DNA of 46,572 nt from Deltaproteobacteria bacterium (GTDB lineage: Bacteria > Desulfobacterota > Binatia > Binatales > Binataceae). The DNA is taken from NCBI GenBank assembly GCA_021780225.1, contig JAJXZF010000037.1, positions 1 to 46,572 of the forward strand, in the 5' to 3' direction. The notes under the pieces were generated by a model that made no database searches, was not told the DNA's origin, and worked only from the letters and a program-made list of their open reading frames with translations. A program made the translations under genes and the position numbers. Shown piece after piece: positions 8,733 through 17,220 of the stretch; position 1 is the stretch's first letter; every line of letters starts with the position of its first letter.

Positions 8733-9452
8733 TTACTGCCGCGCGGCATCGGTTCGCCATTCGGAAAGAATACAGAGGGAATCTCCGGGCAGATCGTTTT
8801 TGAGAAACAATGCGGTTAGAGCGGTCGCGATATTCCGCGTCAGTCTTGTGCCGTTTCCGCTTTTTGCCGGAAAAGTCCATCGGGAACGAATTGTAAGGCC
8901 GTAACGAGACAGCATCCGCTCGAAGCACGTCACGAAAACCGGGGAAACGTGCGTCGGCTCGGCGGACACGTTGGTAGGATCGAATCCGGCCAATTTACCC
9001 GAAAGCGCGAACCTCAGACGCGCCCGAAGCGAGTGGACATTCGGCGTCGTCATCAAAAAAAGACCACCCGGCTCCAAATGTTTGGCCACGTTTTCAAGCA
9101 GCAATCCAGGATTCAGGAGGTGTTCGATCACTTCGATCGCCGTTATCAATCCGAATCGTTTTGAGCCCATCCCGATGTCGCGGTCGAGGCTCGCATGATG
9201 GAAGGCGATTGGGATCTTCGCGTGCGGTTGAAACCGAACGAAAGATTCGTTGTCAATTCCCGTTAAATTATTGAATCCCCTGTCCGCCAATCGAGCCAGC
9301 CACGCTCCGGACCCGCACCCAAGGTCAAGGATTTGCGTGTCGAAGCGAATCGACGGAAGTCCGACAATTCGCTCGATAAGATCCTCATGCAATCCGGGCA
9401 GGGTCAACTCTTCGCGAATAATCTCGGTCTTTTCAGATTCAGGCGATTGCAA
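8733..9452 (-). CDS. Class I SAM-dependent methyltransferase
   Basis: 239 residues from TTG 9452, two bases after the upstream glycosyltransferase stop. Motif I is ILDLGCGSGAW at residues 41-51, GIDNES is the acidic strand 2 end near 69-74, AIEVIEHLLNPG is post-I near 105-116, and LEPGGLFLMTTPNVHS follows near 127-142. TTPNVHSLRARLRF is typical of the Methyltransf_23 group found in lipopolysaccharide clusters. Acceptor unknown; probably a sugar hydroxyl or a lipid-linked intermediate. The base composition is lower in GC than its right-hand neighbours, similar to the 418-2850 genes, which suggests this part of the operon was acquired separately. Confidence 0.83.
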   Translation of the reverse strand: MQSPESEKTEIIREELTLPGLHEDLIERIVGLPSIRFDTQILDLGCGSGAWLARLADRGFNNLTGIDNESFVRFQPHAKIPIAFHHASLDRDIGMGSKRFGLITAIEVIEHLLNPGLLLENVAKHLEPGGLFLMTTPNVHSLRARLRFALSGKLAGFDPTNVSAEPTHVSPVFVTCFERMLSRYGLTIRSRWTFPAKSGNGTRLTRNIATALTALFLKNDLPGDSLCILSEWRTDAARQ

Positions 9453-9454
9453 AA

Positions 9455-10627
9455 TTAGTTTCCGATTGACGTTCGTCGGTCATTAGTTAACGGGATTGGC
9501 GCCGGGGAAAGCACACTCGCTGACAAGCCGAGCAGAATTTCTTGGAACTGGGCCATCCGTGCGGCAGGATCGCAGAGCGTCGCCGCCCGCGCCGGTCCCG
9601 CGCTTCCGAGATGAACCCGTTCCGGCGGATTTTCGATCAGCCCGAGCAGCGCTTGCGCCAGCGCTTGAACGTCGCCGGGCGGCGTCAGGATTCCGCAGCG
9701 CTCATCGATTATTTCGCACGCGCCGCCCATCGCCGTCGCAACCACCGGCAGTCCCGCGCCGAGCGCTTCCACGAAAACCAATCCGAATGCGTCGGGCGCG
9801 GCGTTCGGATGGCAAAAGATATCAGCCGCGCCCATCAATTGGCGCACGTCGCCGCGATGGCCGAGGAACCTGACGCGGTCATCGACTCCGAGTTCGCGCG
9901 CAAGAGTCTTAAGACGCTCAACGTATGAGCGTTCGGGCGGCCGCTCGGCGCCGCCCGCCATCCAGCAGACCCAATCCCGCCGGTCGCGCAACATTCCCAA
10001 GGCGCGCAAATGCAATTCGTGGCCCTTTAGAGGCTCCATTCGGCTTGCCTGCAAAATCGCGACGCTATCCGGCGGCGCGCTCAATTCCTCGCGCACGAAG
10101 GCGCGCTCGGGCGGCGACAGGCGCGGTCCGCCTGTTTCAAGAGGAAAGCATAGAATTTCGATTCGCGCAGGGGTGAAGAGTTTCACTAACGTCGATGCGC
10201 TGAAGCGGCTGTTGCAGATGGCGAGGTCGGGCGTCGTGCGCGCGGCCCAGCGCTCGACCCAATGACGGCCGTTGGCCGCGCTGTGCAACCAGAAGATCAG
10301 CGGACGCCCGGCGCCGCGCACGGCGGGAGCGAAGATGGCGTGCGCCCACGCCATATGGCAGATCACGGCGTCGATTCGTTCGGTGGCGATAACCTCGGCC
10401 AGCCGCCGCCGCGCGCGCATCACGCTGAGCGGATTGCGCGCCCGGACCGAAGCAAGCATCCTGACCGCCGCGCCAAGCGCGCGCAGGTCGCGGGCGAAAC
10501 GGCCCTCGAAGCAAAGCGCGAACACTGATTCGATTCGCGGCGCGCGGTCTTTTTCCCGCGCCAGCGACAAAAGCGCCGTTTCCACGCCGCCAAACAGGTT
10601 CCCGCTATGAACGTGCAAAATCCGCAA
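9455..10627 (-). CDS. Glycosyltransferase family 4
   Basis: 390 residues from a TTG start at 10627; the start is supported by the conserved N-terminus RILHVHSGNLFGGVET, which leaves no room for a later one. The donor domain opens with AILQASRMEPLKGHELHLRAL, and the E-x7-E region is PDAFGLVFVEALGAGLPVVA at about 280-299 with a preceding CHPNAAP. ICNSRFSAS lies in the linker, as in typical GT4 enzymes. It is probably a retaining hexosyl or mannosyl transferase of the exopolysaccharide. The next gene upstream, also GT4, ends 20 bases away. Exact sugar unknown. Confidence 0.88.
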   Translation of the reverse strand: MRILHVHSGNLFGGVETALLSLAREKDRAPRIESVFALCFEGRFARDLRALGAAVRMLASVRARNPLSVMRARRRLAEVIATERIDAVICHMAWAHAIFAPAVRGAGRPLIFWLHSAANGRHWVERWAARTTPDLAICNSRFSASTLVKLFTPARIEILCFPLETGGPRLSPPERAFVREELSAPPDSVAILQASRMEPLKGHELHLRALGMLRDRRDWVCWMAGGAERPPERSYVERLKTLARELGVDDRVRFLGHRGDVRQLMGAADIFCHPNAAPDAFGLVFVEALGAGLPVVATAMGGACEIIDERCGILTPPGDVQALAQALLGLIENPPERVHLGSAGPARAATLCDPAARMAQFQEILLGLSASVLSPAPIPLTNDRRTSIGN

Positions 10628-10647
10628 TGGTTGTGAAAGCGTGGCGT

Positions 10648-11889
10648 TCAGATCGCCGGCCGCGCGCGGGTTTCTCCCGCGGCGCCTTCATAAATCGGAA
10701 TCAATTCGTTCGCGAGGCGTTCGCGCGTGAAGCGGCGGCGGGCGGCGATTGCGGCCGCTGCGCCCAGGCGCGCGCGCAAATCGCGATCGGCGGCGAGCCG
10801 CGCGATCGTGCGGGCCAGCTCGGCCGCGTCGCCCGGCGGATGGCCAAGGGCTTCCACGCCATCGGCGAAGAGTTCCACGGCCCCTCCCGCGGCGCTGGCG
10901 ATGACGGCCTTTCCGCACGCCATCGCTTCGGCGATCGCCAGGCCGAATGGCTCCGGCGCCGTGCTCGCGTGCACCACGACGTCGAGCGCGCGGATCGCCG
11001 CGGGCGCGTCGGCGACGAAGCCGGTGAATCCGATCCGATTATTCAGTCCGAGCGCGCCGGCGTAGCCGCGCAAATCGGAAAGCGCATGCTGGCTGCCAGC
11101 GGTTTCGTAAAGCGCGCCGCCGATCACGTAACCGCGCACGGGCGAATCCGCCGGGAGCGCGGCGAGCGCGCGCAGAAACGTGCGATGGCCTTTCCAGCGC
11201 GCGAGCGTGGCGATCAGGCCGACGCGCACTCCGCCCTCGCCGAGCGGCGGCACACCCGCAAGGCGATCGAGGTCGAGCGCAGGTCCGGCCGGCGAAAATC
11301 GTTCGAGATCGATCGCGTTGTGGACGGCGAAGACGGTCGCGCGGCCGCCGAAAAGGCGGCGCGCGTCGCCGGCGACGCTGTGCGAATTGGCGACGATCGC
11401 GGCGGTGCGCCGGGCGTGCGCTTTCAACAAGCGCGACATCATCGGGCGCGCCCGCACGTAGTCATGCAGATGCCAAACCAGCGGCGTCGTCCGCGGTGCC
11501 GCCCATGCGCCCAGGACATGCATTTTGAAACCATTGGTATGGATGACGTCGGGAGCGCAATCGACGATCGCACGCCTGAGCGCGCGCGCGTAGCCGACGA
11601 TCGCGGGAGCCGCCGCGGCGACTCGGCCGGCGACCGCGAGCGGATTGCTGTGATCGCCCGCGGGTCCGCCGGCCGCGGCGTCGCCCAACTGGGAGACCGC
11701 GCGCGGAAATTTGATCACCGCGGCGCCGACGCCCATCGCGCGCGCTTCTTCGACCAACGCGCCATCGGCCGCGGCAATCAGCTTCAGGCGCCATCCGGGC
11801 CGCGCTTCGGCAAGGCTGGCCATCACGTCGAGCAGGGCGCGTTCGGCGCCGCCGGAACTGCCGGCGGGGTTAAGGAACAGCAGATTCAT
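10648..11889 (-). CDS. Glycosyltransferase family 4
   Basis: 413 residues from ATG 11889, overlapping the end of the ligase/TPR gene by 20 bases. The N-terminus NLLFLNPAGSSGGAERALLDVM shows the glycine-rich GGAE loop of the acceptor domain, and WHLHDYVRARP gives the H-x-H strand. The donor domain starts at GLIATLARWKGH and the E-x7-E region is PEPFGLAIAEAMACGKAVIA at around 310-330. DGVEALGHPPGDAAEL at the end is the usual sugar-nucleotide pocket. It resembles the family members that begin exopolysaccharide repeat assembly after the first lipid-linked sugar, but that order is inferred only from operon position. Confidence 0.89.
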   Translation of the reverse strand: MNLLFLNPAGSSGGAERALLDVMASLAEARPGWRLKLIAAADGALVEEARAMGVGAAVIKFPRAVSQLGDAAAGGPAGDHSNPLAVAGRVAAAAPAIVGYARALRRAIVDCAPDVIHTNGFKMHVLGAWAAPRTTPLVWHLHDYVRARPMMSRLLKAHARRTAAIVANSHSVAGDARRLFGGRATVFAVHNAIDLERFSPAGPALDLDRLAGVPPLGEGGVRVGLIATLARWKGHRTFLRALAALPADSPVRGYVIGGALYETAGSQHALSDLRGYAGALGLNNRIGFTGFVADAPAAIRALDVVVHASTAPEPFGLAIAEAMACGKAVIASAAGGAVELFADGVEALGHPPGDAAELARTIARLAADRDLRARLGAAAAIAARRRFTRERLANELIPIYEGAAGETRARPAI

Positions 11890-14794
11890 CGGCCGAACCG
11901 TCGGATGCGGCGGCGGCTGGCGGGGTGCTCATGGCGGCCGGCGTTGGACGGGCGGCTTCGGCGGTATGGTTTTGAAAATCGCGATAAGCCGCGCGATAGC
12001 CGGCGTTGGACGGGGCAAGCTTGATCGCGTGTGCGAAGTCGCGGCTGGCTGAAGCGTAATCGAAGTCGCTTTGCTCGGCCTGCGCGAGCATGAAATACGC
12101 TTCGGCGGAATCGGGATTGATGCCGGCGGCGCGCTGATAGGCGAGCGTCGCCTGATCGAATTTGCGCGCGGCCATATAAAAACCCCCGAGCCGCATCGTT
12201 GGGTCGAAACTTGGGTCAGCTTTCACCGCCGCGGCCAGCGCCTGTTCGGCCGCGCCGTCATCCTTCGCCTGCTCCGCCGCGTCGGCGAGAGCGTAATCGA
12301 GCGTGATCGGATCGGCTCCAGCGTTTTCGCCCGTGTTCACAAGCTCACGCGCCGCTTTGATATCGCCCTGAGGACCCATCACGGCTTCGATCATCGCGCG
12401 ATAAGGATCGGTCTGCGCGGGATCGATCGCGATCGCGGCGCGAAGGTCATTTGCGGCTCTGCGATAGTCGAGCGCGTGCGCGTAGTCCCGGCCGGCTTCG
12501 ATCAAATCGTTCTGGCGCTCGGTATCGTCGGACGCGGCCCGCGCCGCCTGTTCGGCAAGTTGGCCGGCTTCGGGGTAGCGCCCAAGCGCTCCATAAAAGG
12601 TCGCGAGCGCGGGCACGGCGCTGGGGTAGCCCGAGGCGATCGCCCGGCGATAACCGGAGGAGATGGCCTTTTGTTCATCGGGAAGAAGCCACGGGATCAT
12701 GCGCGACGCCAGATAGAAATGGGTGTCGGTGCTGGGCGAATCGGCGACCGAGAGCGTTATCTCATGCAGCGCCCGCGGCTTGTCGCCGCTCAGGAAAAGG
12801 CTGCGGGCATACAAGTCGCGCGCGAGCGGATCGTTGGGGTCGAGCCAGACCGCCGCGCGCAGTTGCGATTGGCGCTGCGCGAGCGGCGCGCCTTCCGGCA
12901 TCAGCGCGGCAAGCGCAAGATGAGCGCTGGCGACGGCGGGATGCGCCGCGACGGTTCGTTCGGCGGCGGCGAAGGTGCGCGCGCGGCCGATATCGTAGGG
13001 AAAATTGGCGGGCGCCTGAATTATCGCGGCCGCGATCATCGCCGCCGCGAACACGGCGAGTGCGCCCGAGCCAATCCAGGTCATCGCGCTTGGTTCGGCG
13101 ACGATCCGCGGCTTGCGCGCGGAGTCCTCGCGATGGGTCAGCACGAGGCGCGCGAGCGTCGCGAGAATCACCGACATGAGCACGGCGTTGGCGGTGGTAT
13201 GCAGGCTGAAATCGAATATTTCGTGAAACAGCACGGCCGCGACGCCGCCGATGAGTCCGGCCGCCATCGGCCAATGACGTTCGCTCAGCCCGCGCGCCGC
13301 CGACCGGATTCGTATCGCGACGATCGCGGCGAATGACAGAGCGAGCGCGGCGCCTGCCAGGCCGGTTTCGGCGAGCATCTGAATATAGTCGTTTTCGGGT
13401 TGACGATAGAAAAATTCCAGCCACGGAGGTTCGTGGAAGTGGGGGAACAACTCCGGCCAACATCCCAACCCGACGCCGAACAGCGGAAAGTCGAAGATCA
13501 TCGGAAGCGTGTCGCGCCACGCGATTTCTTTGTACGCGAATTGGCCGGAAATTCCGGCGACCGTGTCCAGCCGCTGGGACGCGGCGTTGCGCGCGGCGGG
13601 ACCGATCGCGAACAGCAGCAGCGCGATTCCCGCGCCCATCGCTCCGACGACGATCGGCGCCGCGCGCCGGCGGTTGAGCCGCAGGATTCGCGGCGCGCGA
13701 TCGGGCGCGCGCCCGAAGCTTATTGCGAGAGCGATCGCGATTCCGATTATTCCGGCGACCCATCCGGCGCGCGAAAGGCTCAGTACCAGCGCCGCGCCGA
13801 TCACGAAAGCGGCGATCGCGCATTCCATTCTGCGATCCCGCCGGCCGCGGCGTGAATAAAGCGGGAAAACGGCGCCGACAACGGCAAGCGGCAGCGCCAT
13901 CGCCAGGAAGTCCGCGAAATGATCCGGGTTTACGAAGGAGCCGCTGGCGCGCACATTTTCCAATTCCGGAACGCCCCAGTCGTGCGGGATGAACATCCAG
14001 AGGATTTTGCCGTTCCACGATGCGCGCTCGGCGATCGCGAGCAGGGCCATCGCCGCCGCAATCGCGATCACGCCGGTGACGATCAAGTTGATGAAGCGCG
14101 CGTTGGCCTCGCGTTCGCTGCCTGGAAATCCGGCCGGAAAGCCGAGGACGAGAAAAAAGATCGCGCCGCAGGCGAGGAGTTCGATCAAGCTGGCGAAGGT
14201 CACGGCGGGCGCGATCGAAAGCGGCTTCCAGCGCCAGGCCCCGAGGCCGCCGAGCGGCATGACGCCGAGCTTGTCGATGGGGACGGGGCGGGCGGCGGTG
14301 GCGTTTTCCGGCGCGGCGGCCTCGGCGCGCGTCCGCGGAGAACTTCCAACCGGCGGCAGCACCACGCGAATTACCGGAGCATGGGGATTCGGCGTGACAT
14401 TCCAGGCTGGACGCAAAGCCTGGAACGGCGATTGCGCCGGCCATCCCGGGAAACTGATCGTGTAGAACTTCCAGGTCGCGGGCGAAATGGCCTTCAGGAA
14501 CGAAGGCGGAATCGGCGCGGTTTGAACGGCTATCAATCCGGCGAAGGCGAGGGCGGGGATGGCGATTGCCCGGAGGTCGCGACGGGCGACGCTAACCCGC
14601 GCCGGCGCCGCGCCTTCCATCCAGATCTGAACCATCCAGAAAATGAACAGCGCAAAGGCCCAGATTTCGACCGTCGTGTAGGCCCATTTGTGGACGGCGC
14701 CGAGCGCGAACGCGGCGAATGCGGCGAGGGCCAGGACTCCCGCCGCCACGAGCGCATCGCACCAGCGCAAGTTGGCCGCATCGCCTGAAATCAT
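11870..14794 (-). CDS. O-antigen ligase-like membrane protein with C-terminal TPR repeats
   Basis: 974 residues from ATG 14794; a TTG at 14848, 5 bases after wzc, would add 18 residues and cannot be excluded. Roughly the first 640 residues contain a dozen hydrophobic segments, with the O-antigen ligase core visible at ASGSFVNPDHFADFLAMALP and the later QPENDYIQMLAETGLAGAAL motif in the large periplasmic-loop region. The remaining residues are helical TPR-like repeats (for example DPLARDLYARSLFLSGDKPRA and DPTMRLGGFYMAARKFDQA). Ligase-plus-TPR proteins are known next to exopolysaccharide genes, where they act as polymerases or attach glycan to lipid or protein. Here it directly follows wza-wzc, so a polymerase role in the Wza/Wzc pathway is the simplest reading. 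It could instead be a protein O-glycan ligase. Confidence 0.85.
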   Translation of the reverse strand: MISGDAANLRWCDALVAAGVLALAAFAAFALGAVHKWAYTTVEIWAFALFIFWMVQIWMEGAAPARVSVARRDLRAIAIPALAFAGLIAVQTAPIPPSFLKAISPATWKFYTISFPGWPAQSPFQALRPAWNVTPNPHAPVIRVVLPPVGSSPRTRAEAAAPENATAARPVPIDKLGVMPLGGLGAWRWKPLSIAPAVTFASLIELLACGAIFFLVLGFPAGFPGSEREANARFINLIVTGVIAIAAAMALLAIAERASWNGKILWMFIPHDWGVPELENVRASGSFVNPDHFADFLAMALPLAVVGAVFPLYSRRGRRDRRMECAIAAFVIGAALVLSLSRAGWVAGIIGIAIALAISFGRAPDRAPRILRLNRRRAAPIVVGAMGAGIALLLFAIGPAARNAASQRLDTVAGISGQFAYKEIAWRDTLPMIFDFPLFGVGLGCWPELFPHFHEPPWLEFFYRQPENDYIQMLAETGLAGAALALSFAAIVAIRIRSAARGLSERHWPMAAGLIGGVAAVLFHEIFDFSLHTTANAVLMSVILATLARLVLTHREDSARKPRIVAEPSAMTWIGSGALAVFAAAMIAAAIIQAPANFPYDIGRARTFAAAERTVAAHPAVASAHLALAALMPEGAPLAQRQSQLRAAVWLDPNDPLARDLYARSLFLSGDKPRALHEITLSVADSPSTDTHFYLASRMIPWLLPDEQKAISSGYRRAIASGYPSAVPALATFYGALGRYPEAGQLAEQAARAASDDTERQNDLIEAGRDYAHALDYRRAANDLRAAIAIDPAQTDPYRAMIEAVMGPQGDIKAARELVNTGENAGADPITLDYALADAAEQAKDDGAAEQALAAAVKADPSFDPTMRLGGFYMAARKFDQATLAYQRAAGINPDSAEAYFMLAQAEQSDFDYASASRDFAHAIKLAPSNAGYRAAYRDFQNHTAEAARPTPAAMSTPPAAAASDGSADESAVP

Positions 14795-14853
14795 GGCGTT
14801 GCGGCCAACTTGCGAAGCGGAGCCGGAGCGGCCGGCGAATTGATCCAATCTAC

Positions 14854-17220
14854 TCAGGCGTATTCGTCTTCGTCTGCGCGTTGGTCGGCGCCGTAAGCGT
14901 AGTAATCCTGATGGTAATAGTAGTGGTAGTCGTGGCTGTGCAATTTAATCTTATTGAGCACGACGCCCAGAATTTTCGCTCGCGCGTATTCGAGCCGCGC
15001 GCAGGCGGTTCGAACCTGCTGGCGCGGCGTCGCCGAACCGTTCGCCACGACCACGACGCCGTCGGTCAGTTTTGCGAGCACCATCGCGTCGCTCACCGGC
15101 AGCACCGGAGCGCAATCGATGACGATATATTCGTAATTCCCGCGCAACTGGCCGACGAGCTCGATCATCCGTTTCGAGTTGAGCAATTCGGTCGGATTGG
15201 GCGGGACCGATCCGGAGCCGAGGAAGTAGAGATTTTCGATTTCCGTCGCGCGAATCATCTCCTGCGGCTCCCGCGCGCCGGTTAACACTTCGGTCAGACC
15301 GAGATGATTGTCGACCGCGAGCACGCGATGGCACCGGGCGCGCCGCAAATCGGCGTCAACCAGCAGCACCGGGCCTCCGAGTTGCGCGAGCATCACGGCC
15401 ATATTCACCGACGTGACGGTTTTGCCCTCGCGGCTGGTGGCGCTGGTGAACAGCGTGACCTTGGGCGGGCCGCCCGCGCGCGACATCAGAAGCGCCGTGC
15501 GCAGATTGCGGTAGGCTTCGCCCACGCGCGAATAAGTGCCGTGCGTGGTGACCAGTTCGCGGCCGGGCGGCAGCACGGCCGCGGCGCCGCCCGCGCCGAA
15601 GCCTTGCGGCAGATCGCGCGGAGCGTAGGCGCTCTTCCCATTGATACTCGAGAATTCGGGCACTACGCCAAGGTTGGGAAGGTGCAGATATTGTTCCGCT
15701 TCCTCCGGATTTTTAAGCGTATTGTCAAGCATTTCGAGCAAAAAGGCCGCGCCGAGACCGAGTCCGAGTCCGCCAAAGATGGAAACCGCGAAATTCCGCG
15801 ATTTGTCGGGACTGGTGGGCGCGCCCGGCGCTTCGGCCGAATTGATCACCGAAACGTCGTTGTTGCGCGTGTCGCCGGAGACCTCGACGTCTTTGACCCG
15901 TTTGAGAATCGCGTTGTAAAGCTCGCGGTTGGTGTCGACGTCGCGCTGCAGGATCGCATATTGCGCGGCGGAGTCGTTGAGCTTTAAAGTCTCCTGCCGC
16001 TGCAAGTCCATCTCGGCCTGCAGGTCTTTTTCCTTTTCGACCGCTTCATCGTACTGGGATTGAATCGCGGCGACCTTTTTTTGCACGGTGAGCGCGACGC
16101 GCGCCTGCATCTCGCGAATTTGCGCGTCGAGTTTGGCCAGCGGCGGATAGTTGTCCTTGAACTGGTTCGCCAGCGCCGCGCGCTGCGTGTACAGTCCGTC
16201 GAGCTCCTTGTCGGCGGCTTGAATTTCCGGGTCATCGAGCACCGCGGCCAGCGAGTTGTAGTCGCGCCTGCGGATTAATGCGATTTGCGCTTCAAGACTG
16301 ATCCGCGCGACTTGCGCTCTGGTCAAATCGCCGCTCAAAGCCGTCAGCCGGTCGAGGACCACGGCGTCTTTGCCATCGAGCGAAATCAATCCGGGAATGA
16401 TGCCTTTTTCGCGGCGGTAGTCGTTGAGCGCCGCCTCTGACTTTTCGAGATGGTCCTTGACCTCCAGCAACTTGTCCTGCAGGTAGCGCTGGGCTTCTTC
16501 GTTGGCTTGGCCGTGCATCTCGGCGTCCTGTCTTTCATATGCAAGGACGTGGGCGTTGGCGATATGCGCGGCGAGTACGGGATCGGACCAGCTGAAAGAG
16601 ATCTTGATGAGATCCGTGTCCGGCAGCGGCTTGACCGACATCGATCCCTGGTAGGCGTGCACAAGGCCGGCCGGCACGCCGAGATCGTTGTCGAATTCCC
16701 CGCCGATGCGGACGTTTTTATGGCGATGGGAAGCGGCGTCGGAGCCGCCGGCGATACGCGAAATGACCCGGTCGAAAATGCCGGGTTTGGCGGGAGCGCC
16801 GACGAACGCCGGGTTTTGCTGCAAGCCGAGCGATTTGATCACCGAGGCCGCCAGCGCGCGGCTTTGCAAAATTGCGCACTGGGTTTTGTAGTAAAGATCG
16901 GTATCGTTCGCCGCCGCCTCGATCTGGACGAGGTCCTCCAGCGTGTTGGAACTGTTACCCACGCCGGCGGGCTGAATCATGATCGTGGTTTCGGCGGTGT
17001 AGATCGGCGTTTCAGTCATCGTCTTGATCATCACGAGCATCACGACGCCGACCAGGATCGCGATGATCAGGCGATGACGTTTGACCACGATTCGCCAGTA
17101 TTGACTGATATCGATCAGGGGCTGCCCTTGATCGACGAATACCGGCGAAGCCTCGGTTTCGATCGGCGGTTCGGCCGGCAGATCGCCGGAGCGCCGGATG
17201 TAATAGCGCGAAGGTTCCAT
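14854..17220 (-). CDS. wzc: Polysaccharide co-polymerase with BY-type tyrosine autokinase domain (Wzc type)
   Basis: 788 residues from ATG 17220, sharing one base with the wza stop (TGATG). A Wzz domain starts at about residue 37 (PLIDISQYWRIVVKRHRLII with a first membrane helix), followed by a long periplasmic coiled-coil part, then a second helix near 475-495 (FAVSIFGGLGLGLGAAFLLE). The C-terminal kinase has Walker A SATSREGKT near 592-600, Walker A' PVLLVDADLRR near 620, Walker B YIVIDCAPVLPVSDA near 700, and a tyrosine-rich tail (seven Tyr in the last 30 residues, HDYHYYYHQDYYAYG) that is the expected autophosphorylation cluster. It controls chain length and couples synthesis to export through Wza. 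Fused single-chain architecture is typical of Gram-negatives. Confidence 0.95.
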   Translation of the reverse strand: MEPSRYYIRRSGDLPAEPPIETEASPVFVDQGQPLIDISQYWRIVVKRHRLIIAILVGVVMLVMIKTMTETPIYTAETTIMIQPAGVGNSSNTLEDLVQIEAAANDTDLYYKTQCAILQSRALAASVIKSLGLQQNPAFVGAPAKPGIFDRVISRIAGGSDAASHRHKNVRIGGEFDNDLGVPAGLVHAYQGSMSVKPLPDTDLIKISFSWSDPVLAAHIANAHVLAYERQDAEMHGQANEEAQRYLQDKLLEVKDHLEKSEAALNDYRREKGIIPGLISLDGKDAVVLDRLTALSGDLTRAQVARISLEAQIALIRRRDYNSLAAVLDDPEIQAADKELDGLYTQRAALANQFKDNYPPLAKLDAQIREMQARVALTVQKKVAAIQSQYDEAVEKEKDLQAEMDLQRQETLKLNDSAAQYAILQRDVDTNRELYNAILKRVKDVEVSGDTRNNDVSVINSAEAPGAPTSPDKSRNFAVSIFGGLGLGLGAAFLLEMLDNTLKNPEEAEQYLHLPNLGVVPEFSSINGKSAYAPRDLPQGFGAGGAAAVLPPGRELVTTHGTYSRVGEAYRNLRTALLMSRAGGPPKVTLFTSATSREGKTVTSVNMAVMLAQLGGPVLLVDADLRRARCHRVLAVDNHLGLTEVLTGAREPQEMIRATEIENLYFLGSGSVPPNPTELLNSKRMIELVGQLRGNYEYIVIDCAPVLPVSDAMVLAKLTDGVVVVANGSATPRQQVRTACARLEYARAKILGVVLNKIKLHSHDYHYYYHQDYYAYGADQRADEDEYA

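Noticed and set aside
12762-14444. A 560-codon open frame on the minus strand overlapping the ligase/TPR gene
   Set aside because: Same strand, different frame; product is almost entirely Arg/Ala-rich and without domains, a typical high-GC shadow.
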